DNA of 64,000 nucleotides from Nocardia fluminea (GTDB lineage Bacteria; Actinomycetota; Actinomycetes; Mycobacteriales; Mycobacteriaceae), in assembly GCF_002846365.1 (NCBI RefSeq), contig NZ_PJMW01000002.1, positions 5,890,001 through 5,954,000 of the forward strand, written 5' to 3'. Both the position numbers and the translations under genes were made by a program. Positions 7,940 to 16,695 of this stretch are shown piece by piece. Numbering within the stretch: position 1 is the stretch's first letter; every line of letters starts with the position of its first letter. The notes beneath the pieces are model-generated. The model was given only the letters and a program-made list of their open reading frames with translations, did not search any database and was not told the origin of the DNA.

Positions 7940-9652
7940 ATGTCTACAGCTGTCGATTTCGCGGCCAGGCTCATCGAACCGCGGGCGATCGTCGCGGCGG
8001 GCCATTCGGCGGTTCTCGCCTACATCTCACCGAGCAGACCCGGCGCGAACTTCGGCGCCAAACCGATCACCGCCGACTACGCTCGCGCCCTCACCGCCGC
8101 CGGGCTCGACATCGTCTCCATCTGGCAGTACGGCAAACCCGGTGACCCGACCCCCTCGGACTGGACAACCGGATCCGACGGCGGTCGCCGGATGGCCGAA
8201 CAGGCGCTGGCCACCCACCTGAGCGTGGGCGCGCCTCGGCAAGCACCGATCTTCTTCGCCGTCGACGAGGACATCTCGCTGTCGCAGTGGAACAGCACGG
8301 CCGTGGAGTTCTTCCGCGGCGTGAATTCGGTGCTGGGCACCGCCTGGACCGGGATCTACGGGCATTCGCGGGTGTGCGCGTGGGCGATCGAGGACGGGGT
8401 GGTCGGCGCGCGCGGCGAATTCAGCTGGGCATGGCAGACGCGGGCCTGGTCGGGTACCGAACGGGAACCACGCGCGGTGCTCTACCAGCGGGTGATCGAC
8501 ACCCCGAGCAACCCGGGACCGATCATCGACGGCACCCGCGTCGACGTCAACGACATCCTCGCCCCCGACTTCGGGCAGTGGGCGCTCGACCGATCGGTAT
8601 CGATACCGCAGTTCACCGAGATCGACCGGCTCGGGCCGTCGCACTCCCCACGCGAGGGCGCGCGCGTCACCAACTTCCTGTTGCACACCCAGGAAGGCAA
8701 CGGCACCGCCGAATCCCTTGCCGCCTACCTGAACAACCCGGCCAACGGCGTGTCCTATCACTACACGCTGCGCGACGCGGTGGTGGTGCGGGTGGTGCCC
8801 GAGGAGCTCGCGGCCTGGTCGGTGCTCTCGGCGAACCCCTTCACGGTCAATCTGTGCTTCGCGGGCAGCCGGATCGCCTGGACACGCCAGCAATGGCTGG
8901 CCATCGACGGCGATCTGCGGATCGCGGCGTTCCTGGCTGTCCGCAGCGCGCACCGGCACGGGTACTCCACCGAGGTGATCGAACCCGACTATTACGTCGG
9001 TGAGGGGATCTCCGACCACAAGTACGTCACCAGGGCGCTGGGCATCGGTTCGCATACCGATGTCGGCCCGAACTTCCCGTGGGATGTGTTCGCCGCCCAC
9101 GTCGCCTCCTTCGCCGGCGGAACCGAGCCGACGGCGATCGATCTGCGGGCTGCCGCGTCGCCGTGGTTGGGTGCGCGCCGCACCGACGGCGAACTCAGCA
9201 CACCGGACGGGGTGGGTCGTTTCGCCGAATTCGAGCACGGCTACATCTACTGGCACCCCGACACCGACGCCCACGCCATCCCGACCGCGATCATGGACAA
9301 GTACGCGGAACTGGATTGGGAAACCGGACCGTTGGGCTATCCGACGGCCGAGCACTCCGAGCTGCCCGATCCGCGAGGTTCCGGACCCGGTCTGGCACAG
9401 ACCTTTCAGGGCGGCATCGTCTACCGTCGCGCCGCGCAACCCGCGTACTGGGTGCACGGTGCGATCGGTGCGCGGTGGGCGGCCGCCGGGTACGAGAACG
9501 GCGAGCTCGGCTGGCCGGCCTCCGACGAGACCGCCCACGACGACGGGGTCTATCAGTCGTTCGAGTTCGGCCGGATCTATTGGGTGCCGGACCAGATCGT
9601 CGCGCTGCGCAATTCCGGTGATCCCGACACCCCGCTGGACCGGCCCGCGTAG
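7940..9652 (+). CDS. DUF1906 / N-acetylmuramoyl-L-alanine amidase / LGFP-repeat cell-wall hydrolase
   Basis: A 570-residue three-part protein. Residues 5-205 resemble the DUF1906 glycoside-hydrolase-like domain (Rv2525c type): SRPGANFGAKPITADYARA, then FFAVDED. Residues 240-395 form an amidase-2 domain with zinc-ligand positions in NFLLHTQEG near 247 and GSHTDVGPNFPWD near 372. From residue 407 there are LGFP-type repeats (TGPLGYPTAEHSELPD, ENGELGWPASDE), which anchor proteins to the actinobacterial envelope. ATG 7940 is chosen because AGGGGG lies 5-10 bases upstream. No obvious signal peptide, so export is unclear. It would cut peptidoglycan between MurNAc and L-Ala. Confidence 0.87.
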   Translation: MSTAVDFAARLIEPRAIVAAGHSAVLAYISPSRPGANFGAKPITADYARALTAAGLDIVSIWQYGKPGDPTPSDWTTGSDGGRRMAEQALATHLSVGAPRQAPIFFAVDEDISLSQWNSTAVEFFRGVNSVLGTAWTGIYGHSRVCAWAIEDGVVGARGEFSWAWQTRAWSGTEREPRAVLYQRVIDTPSNPGPIIDGTRVDVNDILAPDFGQWALDRSVSIPQFTEIDRLGPSHSPREGARVTNFLLHTQEGNGTAESLAAYLNNPANGVSYHYTLRDAVVVRVVPEELAAWSVLSANPFTVNLCFAGSRIAWTRQQWLAIDGDLRIAAFLAVRSAHRHGYSTEVIEPDYYVGEGISDHKYVTRALGIGSHTDVGPNFPWDVFAAHVASFAGGTEPTAIDLRAAASPWLGARRTDGELSTPDGVGRFAEFEHGYIYWHPDTDAHAIPTAIMDKYAELDWETGPLGYPTAEHSELPDPRGSGPGLAQTFQGGIVYRRAAQPAYWVHGAIGARWAAAGYENGELGWPASDETAHDDGVYQSFEFGRIYWVPDQIVALRNSGDPDTPLDRPA

Positions 9653-9656
9653 CAGG

Positions 9657-9842
9657 TCAGGCCAGCAGGATCGCGAGGGCGGTGGCACCGGCGCCCACTA
9701 GCAGCGCCGCCACCAACAGGATCGCGATCAGTCGCGTCCGTGAGGTCGGTCCGGTGTAGGTTTCGTCGGCGTTCAGCATGTCGTCGATATCGATGGCGGC
9801 GAACTCACGCGTCGTTTCGAGAGGGCCGGGCTGCTCGGTCAT
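9657..9842 (-). CDS. Small single-pass membrane protein
   Basis: A 61-residue protein with an acidic head (EFAAIDIDDMLNADETYTG), a short basic turn (SRTRL) and one C-terminal hydrophobic helix (residues 38-60). It lies convergent to the hydrolase gene and downstream of the coiled-coil gene. No family is recognised. The clean charged-head/anchor layout and ATG start support a real gene, but no strong ribosome site is seen. Confidence 0.5.
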   Translation of the reverse strand: MTEQPGPLETTREFAAIDIDDMLNADETYTGPTSRTRLIAILLVAALLVGAGATALAILLA

Positions 9843-9890
9843 GTGCGTGACGCTAGTCCAGGTCGCTGTTCACCGCCGCCGATACCCCAC

Positions 9891-11009
9891 TCATGTTTGT
9901 GCCAACGGTGCGCGGGTGGTGGCGAGCAGTTCGTCGAGCTGCGCTTCGGCGCGTTCGGCCCGGGCCAGCGTTTGTTTGCGGGCGTCGTCGAGCGCGGCCC
10001 ACCGCTCGGCGGCTTCGGCGCGCACCTGCTCGAGCGCGGCTGCCGCTTCGTCGCGGCGTTGCTGGGTTTCGAGGGTGGTGGTGCGGCGCAGTTCGGCGAG
10101 TTCGGTACGGGTGCGGTCGAGTTCGCCGCGCGCGGTGTCGAGTTCGGTGCGGGCCCGGCGCCACTCCTCGCGTGCCTCGGCGGCGGCTTCCACTCGTTCG
10201 GCGGTGGCTTGCTCGGCGCGTTCGGTGGCACGCTCGGCGTCGGCGGCTCGCTGGATCGCGAGGTCGCGTTCGGCGTTCGCGGCCGCGATCCGGGCGTCGG
10301 CGTCGCGACGCTGGTGCGCGATCTCGGTGTCGGCGCGCTGTTGGGCGCGCGCCACGGTGTCGTCGGCTATTTGCTGGGCCGCGGCGATGTCGTCGGCCGC
10401 TTGTTGTTGCGCCGCACGCACTTGCGCCTCGGCATCGCTGCGCGCGGCGAACACATCTTCGGAAGCCTGCCGGGTGAGCGCGTCGACCGAGGCCACGACT
10501 TCGTCCCTGGCCGCGAGCGCTTCACCGACCGCCTGCTCGGCCTGTTCCGCGGCCGCCACCGCCTCTTCGGCCACCGATTCCGCCAGTGCGCGAGCTTCTT
10601 CGGCCTCGCGTCGCGCTTGTTCGGCCGCCACCGTCGCCATCTCCGCCTCGGCGATCCGGCGGGCAGCGTCGGCTTGGGCAGCCTGGACCTGCGCCTCGGC
10701 CACCGACGGATCGCCGATTGTCTGTAGCTCGGCCACCGCCGCGTTCAGCGTGGTCCCCAACTGCTCGGCCAGTCCCCGGAACTGTCCGAGCAGCTCGTCG
10801 GCCCGCAACCGGGCCACTGTCACCGGCCCCTGAGCCGTCACAGTGACGGCAGCGGTCGCACTCTCGGACTCCTGTTGCTGCCGCTGTCTTTCCCGCCATG
10901 CCCGCCACCGGGTGTGGTCGGGGTGATCGCAGTACTCGGAGGGACGACCCGGCCCACCGGCGCGAGTAATGGGACGGGCACAGCCTGGGTAGTTGCATAC
11001 GCTCGACAC
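9891..11009 (-). CDS. Coiled-coil protein with N-terminal Cys/His cluster
   Basis: A 372-residue protein. Residues 5-31 hold a probable zinc site (CNYPGCARP, then YCDHPDH). From about residue 65 to the end it is almost uninterrupted heptad-like Ala/Glu/Arg/Gln sequence, expected to be a long parallel coiled coil. The form recalls actinobacterial KfrA-like or cell-division-type coiled-coil proteins that pair a small DNA-binding head with a rod, but no specific function can be assigned. GTG 11009 has no clear ribosome site and may be leaderless. Confidence 0.72.
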   Translation of the reverse strand: MSSVCNYPGCARPITRAGGPGRPSEYCDHPDHTRWRAWRERQRQQQESESATAAVTVTAQGPVTVARLRADELLGQFRGLAEQLGTTLNAAVAELQTIGDPSVAEAQVQAAQADAARRIAEAEMATVAAEQARREAEEARALAESVAEEAVAAAEQAEQAVGEALAARDEVVASVDALTRQASEDVFAARSDAEAQVRAAQQQAADDIAAAQQIADDTVARAQQRADTEIAHQRRDADARIAAANAERDLAIQRAADAERATERAEQATAERVEAAAEAREEWRRARTELDTARGELDRTRTELAELRRTTTLETQQRRDEAAAALEQVRAEAAERWAALDDARKQTLARAERAEAQLDELLATTRAPLAQT

Positions 11010-11100
11010 CAGAGAATCGTAGCGTTGGTTTCGTCATTCCGTTACGTATTGCACGAAACGAAAACCATGTCGCCCCTTCAGGAGTCAGATCCCGCCATTC

Positions 11101-11145
11101 CGATCCTGACCGCCGATAAGTGAACATTATCGGCGGTCAGGATCG
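11101..11145. repeat. Perfect inverted repeat, 19-bp arms, 7-base loop
   Basis: The left arm CGATCCTGACCGCCGATAA (11101-11119) is exactly complementary to the right arm (11127-11145), with loop GTGAACA. One more G-C pair extends it outward. No T-run follows on either strand, so it is not a standard terminator. It sits in an intergenic strip between the coiled-coil gene and a decayed transporter gene. It could be a mobile-element remnant or a strong operator. Confidence 0.8.
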
Positions 11146-11427
11146 GGGAACGTCCCGAATGACGGTGAATGATTTACGTTTACGTTTGGTCACCCCAACG
11201 CAACGTAATATCAACGGAACTGGTGAAAAACTGTGCTCGCCTGTACGCGCGTACCAATGACGGATTCACACGGCCGGATTCGCCGATGCCTGACCCGCGC
11301 CCGGCAAATGAGATGCTCGCCCTTGGCCCCGTCGACGTAGCGTCGCCCGACGATCCGGTCGCCCAAGCCATCACGCGGTTTCGAGGCTCAGGACACACCT
11401 GGCGGGCGACGACCGCGCCTGTTGAGG
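11146..11427. other. AT-richer strip with no convincing gene
   Basis: This stretch has lower GC than its surroundings (for example around 11170-11230). A reading frame from 11169 runs through it but shows no recognisable protein and changes character where the EamA remnant begins, so no gene is called. Confidence 0.4.
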
Positions 11428-11848
11428 GCGGTGGGCCGCTCGGAATCGCCCTCGGGGGTGTTCATCGCGCTGGCAGACGTCTCCCCCGCGACGGTCACCG
11501 TCTTCCGATGTACGCTCGCCGTGCCCGCACTGGGGTGGCTCGCGTGCAGGGAACGTCGCCGGGACGGTCCGCCGCCTCGGCGGGCGGTCGTGGTCGCGGC
11601 GATAGCCGGGGTGCCGTTCGCCGCTGACGCGCGGCTGTGGACACAGGCGGTGTTCGAAGTCGGAGCTGGAATGACCGCGGGTTCTCGTGAACACGCAGGT
11701 CGTCATCGCGCCGATACTTGCCCGGCTCGCGGACCGCGAGCCGATCGCACGGACCTAACCGGTCGAGTCCTATGTCGTGATCCTGATCTCCGCTTCAGTC
11801 CGGCTCACCCTCTTCGCGGCTACGCCGACCTCAGGGACGAACTCGTGT
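11428..11848 (+). pseudogene. Decayed EamA/DMT-type transporter fragment
   Basis: One frame reads PSGVFIALADVSPATVTVFR followed by a transporter-like LAVPALGWLACRERRRDG, VVVAAIAGVPFAADARLW and AVFEVGAGM, the pattern of the first helices of EamA drug/metabolite transporters. Near 11670 the homology shifts frame to VLVNTQVVIAPILARLADRE, which then meets a stop. No proper N-terminus or second half is present. The remnant's end overlaps the FUSC gene on the other strand. Confidence 0.6.
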
Positions 11849-13303
11849 GACGCAAGGCTTCGCGCCGGTGGGCGCGGCGGCCTGGAGATGCTGTAGGTCC
11901 GAACGGCTGATCGTCACGGCCGCGACGACGACGCCGATCGTGACGCCGATCAGGGTGTCCACGATCCGGCTGACGCCGATCTCGGGCGAGAGGTGGACCC
12001 CGAGGCCGACCATCAGCAACGCCATCGGCGTGACCGCCAGCGAGGTGAGTGCGTAGTTGCGGGCGGCCATCACTTCGGCGCTCACCTGCAACACCACGAT
12101 CACCACGGCCGTCGCCCAGTACCCCAAGCTCGCCGCGATCAGTAGTGCCCCGATGAGCGCGCCGCCGACATTGCCGAGCAGTCGCTGGATTCCCCGCTGC
12201 ACGGTCATCGCGTACGAGACACCCTGCATCGCGGCCATCGCCCCCATCGTCGCCCACAGTGGACTGGCCAGCCCGGCCGCCGCCGCGAACCACCCCGCGC
12301 AAGCCGAGGCGAGCGCGATGCGGGCGGCATTGCCCAGGACAACGGGTGAGCGCAGTCCGGACAGGCTCGCGGCCGTGAACCTCTCGGGACGAGGCAGTGT
12401 GGACACCCGGGCTGGGGCAGCACGGTCGAAAATGATGCTGCGCCGCTTGATCTTGCGCAGTTCGGCCTCGTACCGGACTACGTCGAGCAGTCGCGTTCGG
12501 TCCCCTGCTGTCCAGTCGTCGAGCGCGGCTTCTACCTCGTCGAGCAGGGCGACCAGGTCACGGTAGTGCCTCGCGTCGCAGGTTCGAATGCCGCTGAGCG
12601 CCAGCTTCTCCCGCGCGTTCGCGATCGCGGCGCGGGCCGGTTCGACGGGCCCGCCACGATCGAGCGCGGCGAGCGCTGAGAGGGCCCGCGCGACAGCCAG
12701 CCGGGCGGGGCCCAGGGGAAGCACCAGCAGGGGCGCGGTCTGTGCGAGCAGTCCCACCGCGGCGCCGATCGCCGCGGCCGAGCACGCGTGGACGAGATGA
12801 CCGGGGGTGGTGACGTATCCGACGGACGCGGTGGCCGCGAAGACGAGGATCACCGGGCCCGGTCCGGTGATCCGGAATGCCGATATCGACATCGCCGCGA
12901 CCGCGGCGCCGACCGACATCAGCGCGACCTCGGCCCACATCGGCACGTGGGCGAGCGCGAGCAGTCCCCCGGCTGCGACGAAGGTGACGACCAGTGCGCC
13001 GACGAAGCTCACGGTGGCGACGAGCCGGGCCATCGGCTCGTGTCGCGCGAAGGCGGAGGCCAGTGCGCCCAGAACTGCGAAGCCGACGTATGGCCGCAGA
13101 TCGAGCAGACCACAGCCGGCGAACACCAGAGCCGCGGCGGCGCCGACGCGCAACGAGACCGCCACGGTCGCGTCGGCGGACCGCATCTCGAGCGCGCGCC
13201 GCCAGGTGGCGGCGGAGACCGAGTGCGCCAACGCGCCACGGGAATGCCGCAACCGGGCAGGGGCGGCAGGTGGGTTCGGTAGGTCGCGGGTCGCGGCAGG
13301 CAC
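11831..13303 (-). CDS. FUSC-family (aromatic acid exporter-like) membrane protein
   Basis: A 490-residue protein made of two sets of hydrophobic helices (about residues 48-195 and 325-470) around a charged cytosolic middle (ALDDWTAGDRTRLLDVVRY, KIKRRS). This is the FUSC/ArAE arrangement of fusaric-acid and aromatic-acid export proteins. It is divergent from a MarR regulator, a frequent pairing for phenolic or antibiotic efflux; a palindrome lies between them. The substrate is unknown. Confidence 0.82.
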   Translation of the reverse strand: MPAATRDLPNPPAAPARLRHSRGALAHSVSAATWRRALEMRSADATVAVSLRVGAAAALVFAGCGLLDLRPYVGFAVLGALASAFARHEPMARLVATVSFVGALVVTFVAAGGLLALAHVPMWAEVALMSVGAAVAAMSISAFRITGPGPVILVFAATASVGYVTTPGHLVHACSAAAIGAAVGLLAQTAPLLVLPLGPARLAVARALSALAALDRGGPVEPARAAIANAREKLALSGIRTCDARHYRDLVALLDEVEAALDDWTAGDRTRLLDVVRYEAELRKIKRRSIIFDRAAPARVSTLPRPERFTAASLSGLRSPVVLGNAARIALASACAGWFAAAAGLASPLWATMGAMAAMQGVSYAMTVQRGIQRLLGNVGGALIGALLIAASLGYWATAVVIVVLQVSAEVMAARNYALTSLAVTPMALLMVGLGVHLSPEIGVSRIVDTLIGVTIGVVVAAVTISRSDLQHLQAAAPTGAKPCVTRVRP

Positions 13304-13322
13304 GCTGCCATCCTAAATCTAT

Positions 13323-13334
13323 TTTACTAGTAAA
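13323..13334. promoter_or_regulatory. Probable MarR operator
   Basis: TTTACTAGTAAA is a perfect 12-bp palindrome in an AT-rich island midway between the FUSC gene (starts 13303) and the MarR gene (starts 13377). The position would allow control of both promoters. The MarR assignment is inferred from neighbourhood. Confidence 0.6.
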
Positions 13335-13376
13335 GTATATCTGAAATAGTGTGAAACCGATCGCTAGGATGAGGGC

Positions 13377-13895
13377 ATGGGCGACACTTCCCCCGACTTC
13401 GTCGACGGCGTTCGAGCGGAATGGGCCGAGACCTACCCCGAGGTGGACACCTCCACGATCGAAGTGATCGGGCGGATCAATCGGATCAGTTCGCTGGCCC
13501 TGCACCAGCTCGACCGGGCGCTCGCACCCAGGGGCGTCAACCGCGGCGAGTTCGACATCCTGTGCGCCCTGGCTCGTGCCGGTCGCCCGCTGCGCGCCAG
13601 CGAGGTGACCGCGAGGACCATGACCAGCGGCGCGTCGACCACCAAACACGCCGACCGGCTGACGAAGATCGGACTGATCGAACGTCTGCCGTTCGAGCGC
13701 GACGGCCGGGTGGTACTGCTCCGGCTGACCGAGGCCGGGCGCGAGCTCGTCGACGCCGAACTACCCAGCCGCGTCGACCGAGACCACAAGCTCCTAGAAG
13801 GACTCGACGAGCAGGAGCGGCAGATGCTCGCGTCCCTGCTACGCCGGGTGTCGCGCAACACCGACGCTGCCGCCTGGCCGGGCCCCGGGTCCTGA
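13377..13895 (+). CDS. MarR-family transcriptional regulator
   Basis: A 172-residue winged-helix protein. The recognition region is LRASEVTARTMTSGASTTKH and the wing is ERLPFERDGRVVLLRLTEAG, typical for MarR. Members bind phenolic or other small ligands and leave their operator. Divergent from the FUSC exporter with a palindrome in the 73-base gap, so it probably represses that gene and itself. A strong hairpin terminator follows 23 bases after its stop. Confidence 0.9.
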   Translation: MGDTSPDFVDGVRAEWAETYPEVDTSTIEVIGRINRISSLALHQLDRALAPRGVNRGEFDILCALARAGRPLRASEVTARTMTSGASTTKHADRLTKIGLIERLPFERDGRVVLLRLTEAGRELVDAELPSRVDRDHKLLEGLDEQERQMLASLLRRVSRNTDAAAWPGPGS

Positions 13896-13918
13896 GCTCC
13901 TTCCTCGCCGCCGGAGCT

Positions 13919-13956
13919 CCGCCCCGATCGAAGGTGACGATCGGGGCGGTACTTTT
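13919..13956 (+). terminator. Rho-independent terminator after MarR gene
   Basis: A perfect 12-bp stem CCGCCCCGATCG / CGATCGGGGCGG with 7-base loop AAGGTGA is followed by TACTTTT. It lies just after the MarR stop and before the convergent DUF1330 gene. Confidence 0.82.
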
Positions 13957-13962
13957 CCCGCG

Positions 13963-14307
13963 TCAGGCACTCAGTGCGGCACGCATGGCCTCGGCAGTGG
14001 CGGCAGGGTTGTAGTCGTCGGCGACGCCGTCGACCAGGATGATGTCGCCTTCGATGTGCCGCGAGCGCAACGGCGCGATCTCCTGGTAGGCGGGTGAGTC
14101 CCACCAGTCGCGGGCTTCGTCGAGCCCCGGGAAGCCGATCATCACGATGCCTCCGCTCCAGCTGCCTTCCTTCACTTCGTGTGGCGTCACGTGCACGAGA
14201 AAGCGGCCTCCATAGGGTTCGAAGGTGGCGGGGATGCGCTCGATGTACTCGGCGATCTCCTCGTGCAGCGGGGCGTCCTGCAATCTGGCGATGGCGTAGG
14301 CGGTCAT
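13963..14307 (-). CDS. DUF1330 domain protein
   Basis: A 114-residue ferredoxin-like alpha/beta-barrel protein: IPATFEPYGGRFLVH, then GGIVMIGFPGLDEARDWWDS and YQEIAPLRSRH are the DUF1330 landmarks. The family is widespread, dimeric and of unknown function. ATG 14307 is used. It lies between a terminator and an amidase gene on the same strand and shows no operon link. Confidence 0.85.
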   Translation of the reverse strand: MTAYAIARLQDAPLHEEIAEYIERIPATFEPYGGRFLVHVTPHEVKEGSWSGGIVMIGFPGLDEARDWWDSPAYQEIAPLRSRHIEGDIILVDGVADDYNPAATAEAMRAALSA

Positions 14308-14427
14308 GATTCTCCTCGGTTCCGTCAGCGGCTCGGTGCTCGAATTCGCGTGGTGAACACCAAGTTAGGTGGCTGACAGTGATCCGGAATCTGTCGCCTA
14401 TAGGTACTGAGGAGAGAGCCCGTGGCG

Positions 14428-15879
14428 CTACTGCGGTATCCGGAAGCCGCCGATCCTCTGCTCGAGTAGTTCGGCGAGCCGCAAGGGGGTCCGATCCTCG
14501 AACTTCGGGCCGATGAGCTGCACCCCCACCGGCAGGCCATCGGGTGAGCGTCCCGCCGGGACGGCGGTGGCGGGCAGGCCCGGCATCGTGGCGACGCCGG
14601 CCCAGACGAGCTGGTCGAGGTAGGGGTGATCGACGCCGTCGATGTCGAGGCGACGGCCCAGCAGGTCAGGGTCGTGGTCGTGCGGGAAGGCGGGGGTGGG
14701 CGTGATCGGGCACACGACCACATCGAATTCGGTGAACAGTGCCCGCCAGCCGGCGCGGTGGAGTTCGCGACTGTTGTTCGCCGCGAGCCAGTCCCGGTGG
14801 CTGCACACCAGAGCGCGTTGGCGCACCGCGGCGAGACTGCGATCGTCCGGGCTCAGTTCCGCGGCTCGGGTTCGCAATTCCGTGTAGGCGTCGGCGGGGA
14901 AACGTGCGCCCGCGCCCGCGAACAGCAACTGCATGTACACCGTCGCGGCTTCGGCGAGATCGGGTAGCAGCGAACTGTGTCGTCGCACGCGAGCACCACC
15001 GTCGACCAGCGCGTCGGCCACCCGCTGCACACCGGCGCGTACCGCCGACCCGGTCGGGAGGAGCGGATGCTCGTCGATGATCAGGACACGGAAGTCCGCG
15101 AGGTGCTCGTGGCGCGCGGGCGGCAGGGCCAGGTCGTAGGCGATGCCGGCCGTCAGCGGGTCGGGTCCGGCCATGACGTCGAGGAGCAGGCTGAGGTCGC
15201 GGGCCGTGCGCGCCATCGGACCGGCGACCGCGAGGTCGAGATCGACTGGCAACGCCGGTGCGGGCGGTGCGACCATACCGCGGGTCGCGACCAGCCCCAC
15301 GGTCGGCTTGTGGGCGTAGATGCCGCAGAAATGAGCGGGGGTACGCAGGGAACCGCCGATGTCGGACCCGATGGACAGCGCACCGAATCCGGACGCCAGT
15401 GCCGCCGCGGACCCACCGGAGGATCCGCCGGGCGTGCGTGTGTGATCCCACGGATTGTTGGTGGTGCCGTAGATCTCGTTGAAGCTCTGGACGTCGTGCA
15501 GTCCCAGCGGCACATTGGTTTTGCCGAGCACCACCGCACCCGCGGCGGTGAGCCGCGACACCTGCACCGCGTCCTCGGTCGGCAGATGGTTCGCGAATTG
15601 CGGCATGCCCCAGGTCGTGGGAAGTCCGGCGATGTCGTAGGACTCCTTGACCGTCACCGGGACACCGAGCAGTGCGCTGTCGGCGCCGCGGGCACGCGCC
15701 TGGTCGGCACGGTGCGCGGTCCGTCTCGCGCGGTCGAAGTCGCGCACACAGATCGCGTTGATCGCCTTGTCGTCACGGTCGATCCGGTCGATCGCCTCGT
15801 CGGTCAGTTCCACCGAAGACACCGCACCCGCCCGCAGCGCGGAGACGAGTTGTTCGGCCGATTGAAAGCTCCACTCCAT
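14428..15879 (-). CDS. Amidase-signature hydrolase
   Basis: A 483-residue amidase-signature enzyme. The Ser-cisSer-Lys triad is visible as Lys in PVTVKESYD, the first Ser in GGSSGGSAAALASG and the nucleophile region in GSDIGGSLRTPAH. These enzymes hydrolyse amides, but substrate cannot be read from sequence. ATG 15879 gives the usual N-terminus (MEWSFQSAEQLVSALRAG); an in-frame extension to 15975 lacks family resemblance. Probably a single-gene transcript. Confidence 0.88.
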   Translation of the reverse strand: MEWSFQSAEQLVSALRAGAVSSVELTDEAIDRIDRDDKAINAICVRDFDRARRTAHRADQARARGADSALLGVPVTVKESYDIAGLPTTWGMPQFANHLPTEDAVQVSRLTAAGAVVLGKTNVPLGLHDVQSFNEIYGTTNNPWDHTRTPGGSSGGSAAALASGFGALSIGSDIGGSLRTPAHFCGIYAHKPTVGLVATRGMVAPPAPALPVDLDLAVAGPMARTARDLSLLLDVMAGPDPLTAGIAYDLALPPARHEHLADFRVLIIDEHPLLPTGSAVRAGVQRVADALVDGGARVRRHSSLLPDLAEAATVYMQLLFAGAGARFPADAYTELRTRAAELSPDDRSLAAVRQRALVCSHRDWLAANNSRELHRAGWRALFTEFDVVVCPITPTPAFPHDHDPDLLGRRLDIDGVDHPYLDQLVWAGVATMPGLPATAVPAGRSPDGLPVGVQLIGPKFEDRTPLRLAELLEQRIGGFRIPQ

Positions 15880-16255
15880 GGATTCGACCGTACCGAGCTG
15901 TCGTGGGCTCTCGATCTCGCTGAACTCCCACCCACCCACCAGAGACGGCGAACCGCCCACCGGCACTGAGGACATCGCGTTCTCGTCGCGTCCTCACGGG
16001 CACAACATCCCAGTTCACAGCATTCATGCCGCAGGGCACACGTGCGCGTCGGCCACGAAATTCCGGTGCGCACAACGCGAGAGATGTCTCACCGGGCCGC
16101 ACGGCAATCAGGGTTTTCGCGGGAGGAAGTCGTGGGTAGTTCGTTCAGGGGAGTTGCCCCCGCCGTGACCGGTCGGGCCGCACTGCCGCGGTGCCGACGG
16201 TCGTCGATCGGCTGACCGGCACCGGGAATTCGCCGAATCAACTGCCAGGAGAAAA
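15880..16255. other. 376-bp intergenic region
   Basis: Divergent space between the amidase gene (minus) and a small secreted-protein gene (plus). Only shadow frames occur. It presumably holds both promoters, but I see no strong palindrome or repeat. Confidence 0.4.
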
Positions 16256-16537
16256 ATGCGTTCTGTCAAAGCCGGTGCCGTCGCGGTCGCCGCCGCCGCT
16301 GCCGTCGTCTGCCTCGCCGGACCGGCCCATGCCGTCGACAACCCCGCGGAGCCCAACGAGATCATCACCATCGATCTCAATCTGCTCGGGTGCTCCATCG
16401 GAGCCGGGCTCGGTGGCGAACTCGCCGCCGCGTTCACCGGAGCCACGACCGGTTCCGCCACCGGATCGAGCAGCAGCGTCGACACCGGCTTCGCGTCCCG
16501 CCTGCGGGCCGCTGGCTGCCTGCCGTCCTGGAAGTAA
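16256..16537 (+). CDS. Small secreted protein
   Basis: A 93-residue protein with a Sec signal peptide (basic MRSVKAG, long Ala/Val core, AHA-type cleavage near residue 26). The mature part of about 67 residues has two cysteines (LLGCSIG, AAGCLPSWK) that could form one disulfide, and a small-residue stretch (AAAFTGATTGSATGSSSS) that may be amphipathic. AGGAG lies 4-8 bases before the ATG. No named family recognised; similar small exported proteins are common in Nocardia and mycobacteria. Confidence 0.78.
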   Translation: MRSVKAGAVAVAAAAAVVCLAGPAHAVDNPAEPNEIITIDLNLLGCSIGAGLGGELAAAFTGATTGSATGSSSSVDTGFASRLRAAGCLPSWK

Positions 16538-16695
16538 CTCGAACGAACATCCGACGCCGAGCCACCGCGAACACTGCCGCTTGGTGGCTCGGCGCCGCGG
16601 CCCTGTTGACTCGGCCCATTACCACCGGGCCACTTGCGCCAAGATGAACCGCGCGTGGTGACGCATGGATCCGCAATGCTAAGTCTGGGTCTGAT

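Noticed and set aside
8027..9688. A 553-codon minus-strand frame opposite the cell-wall hydrolase
   Set aside because: The plus strand encodes three recognisable domains; the antisense product has none.
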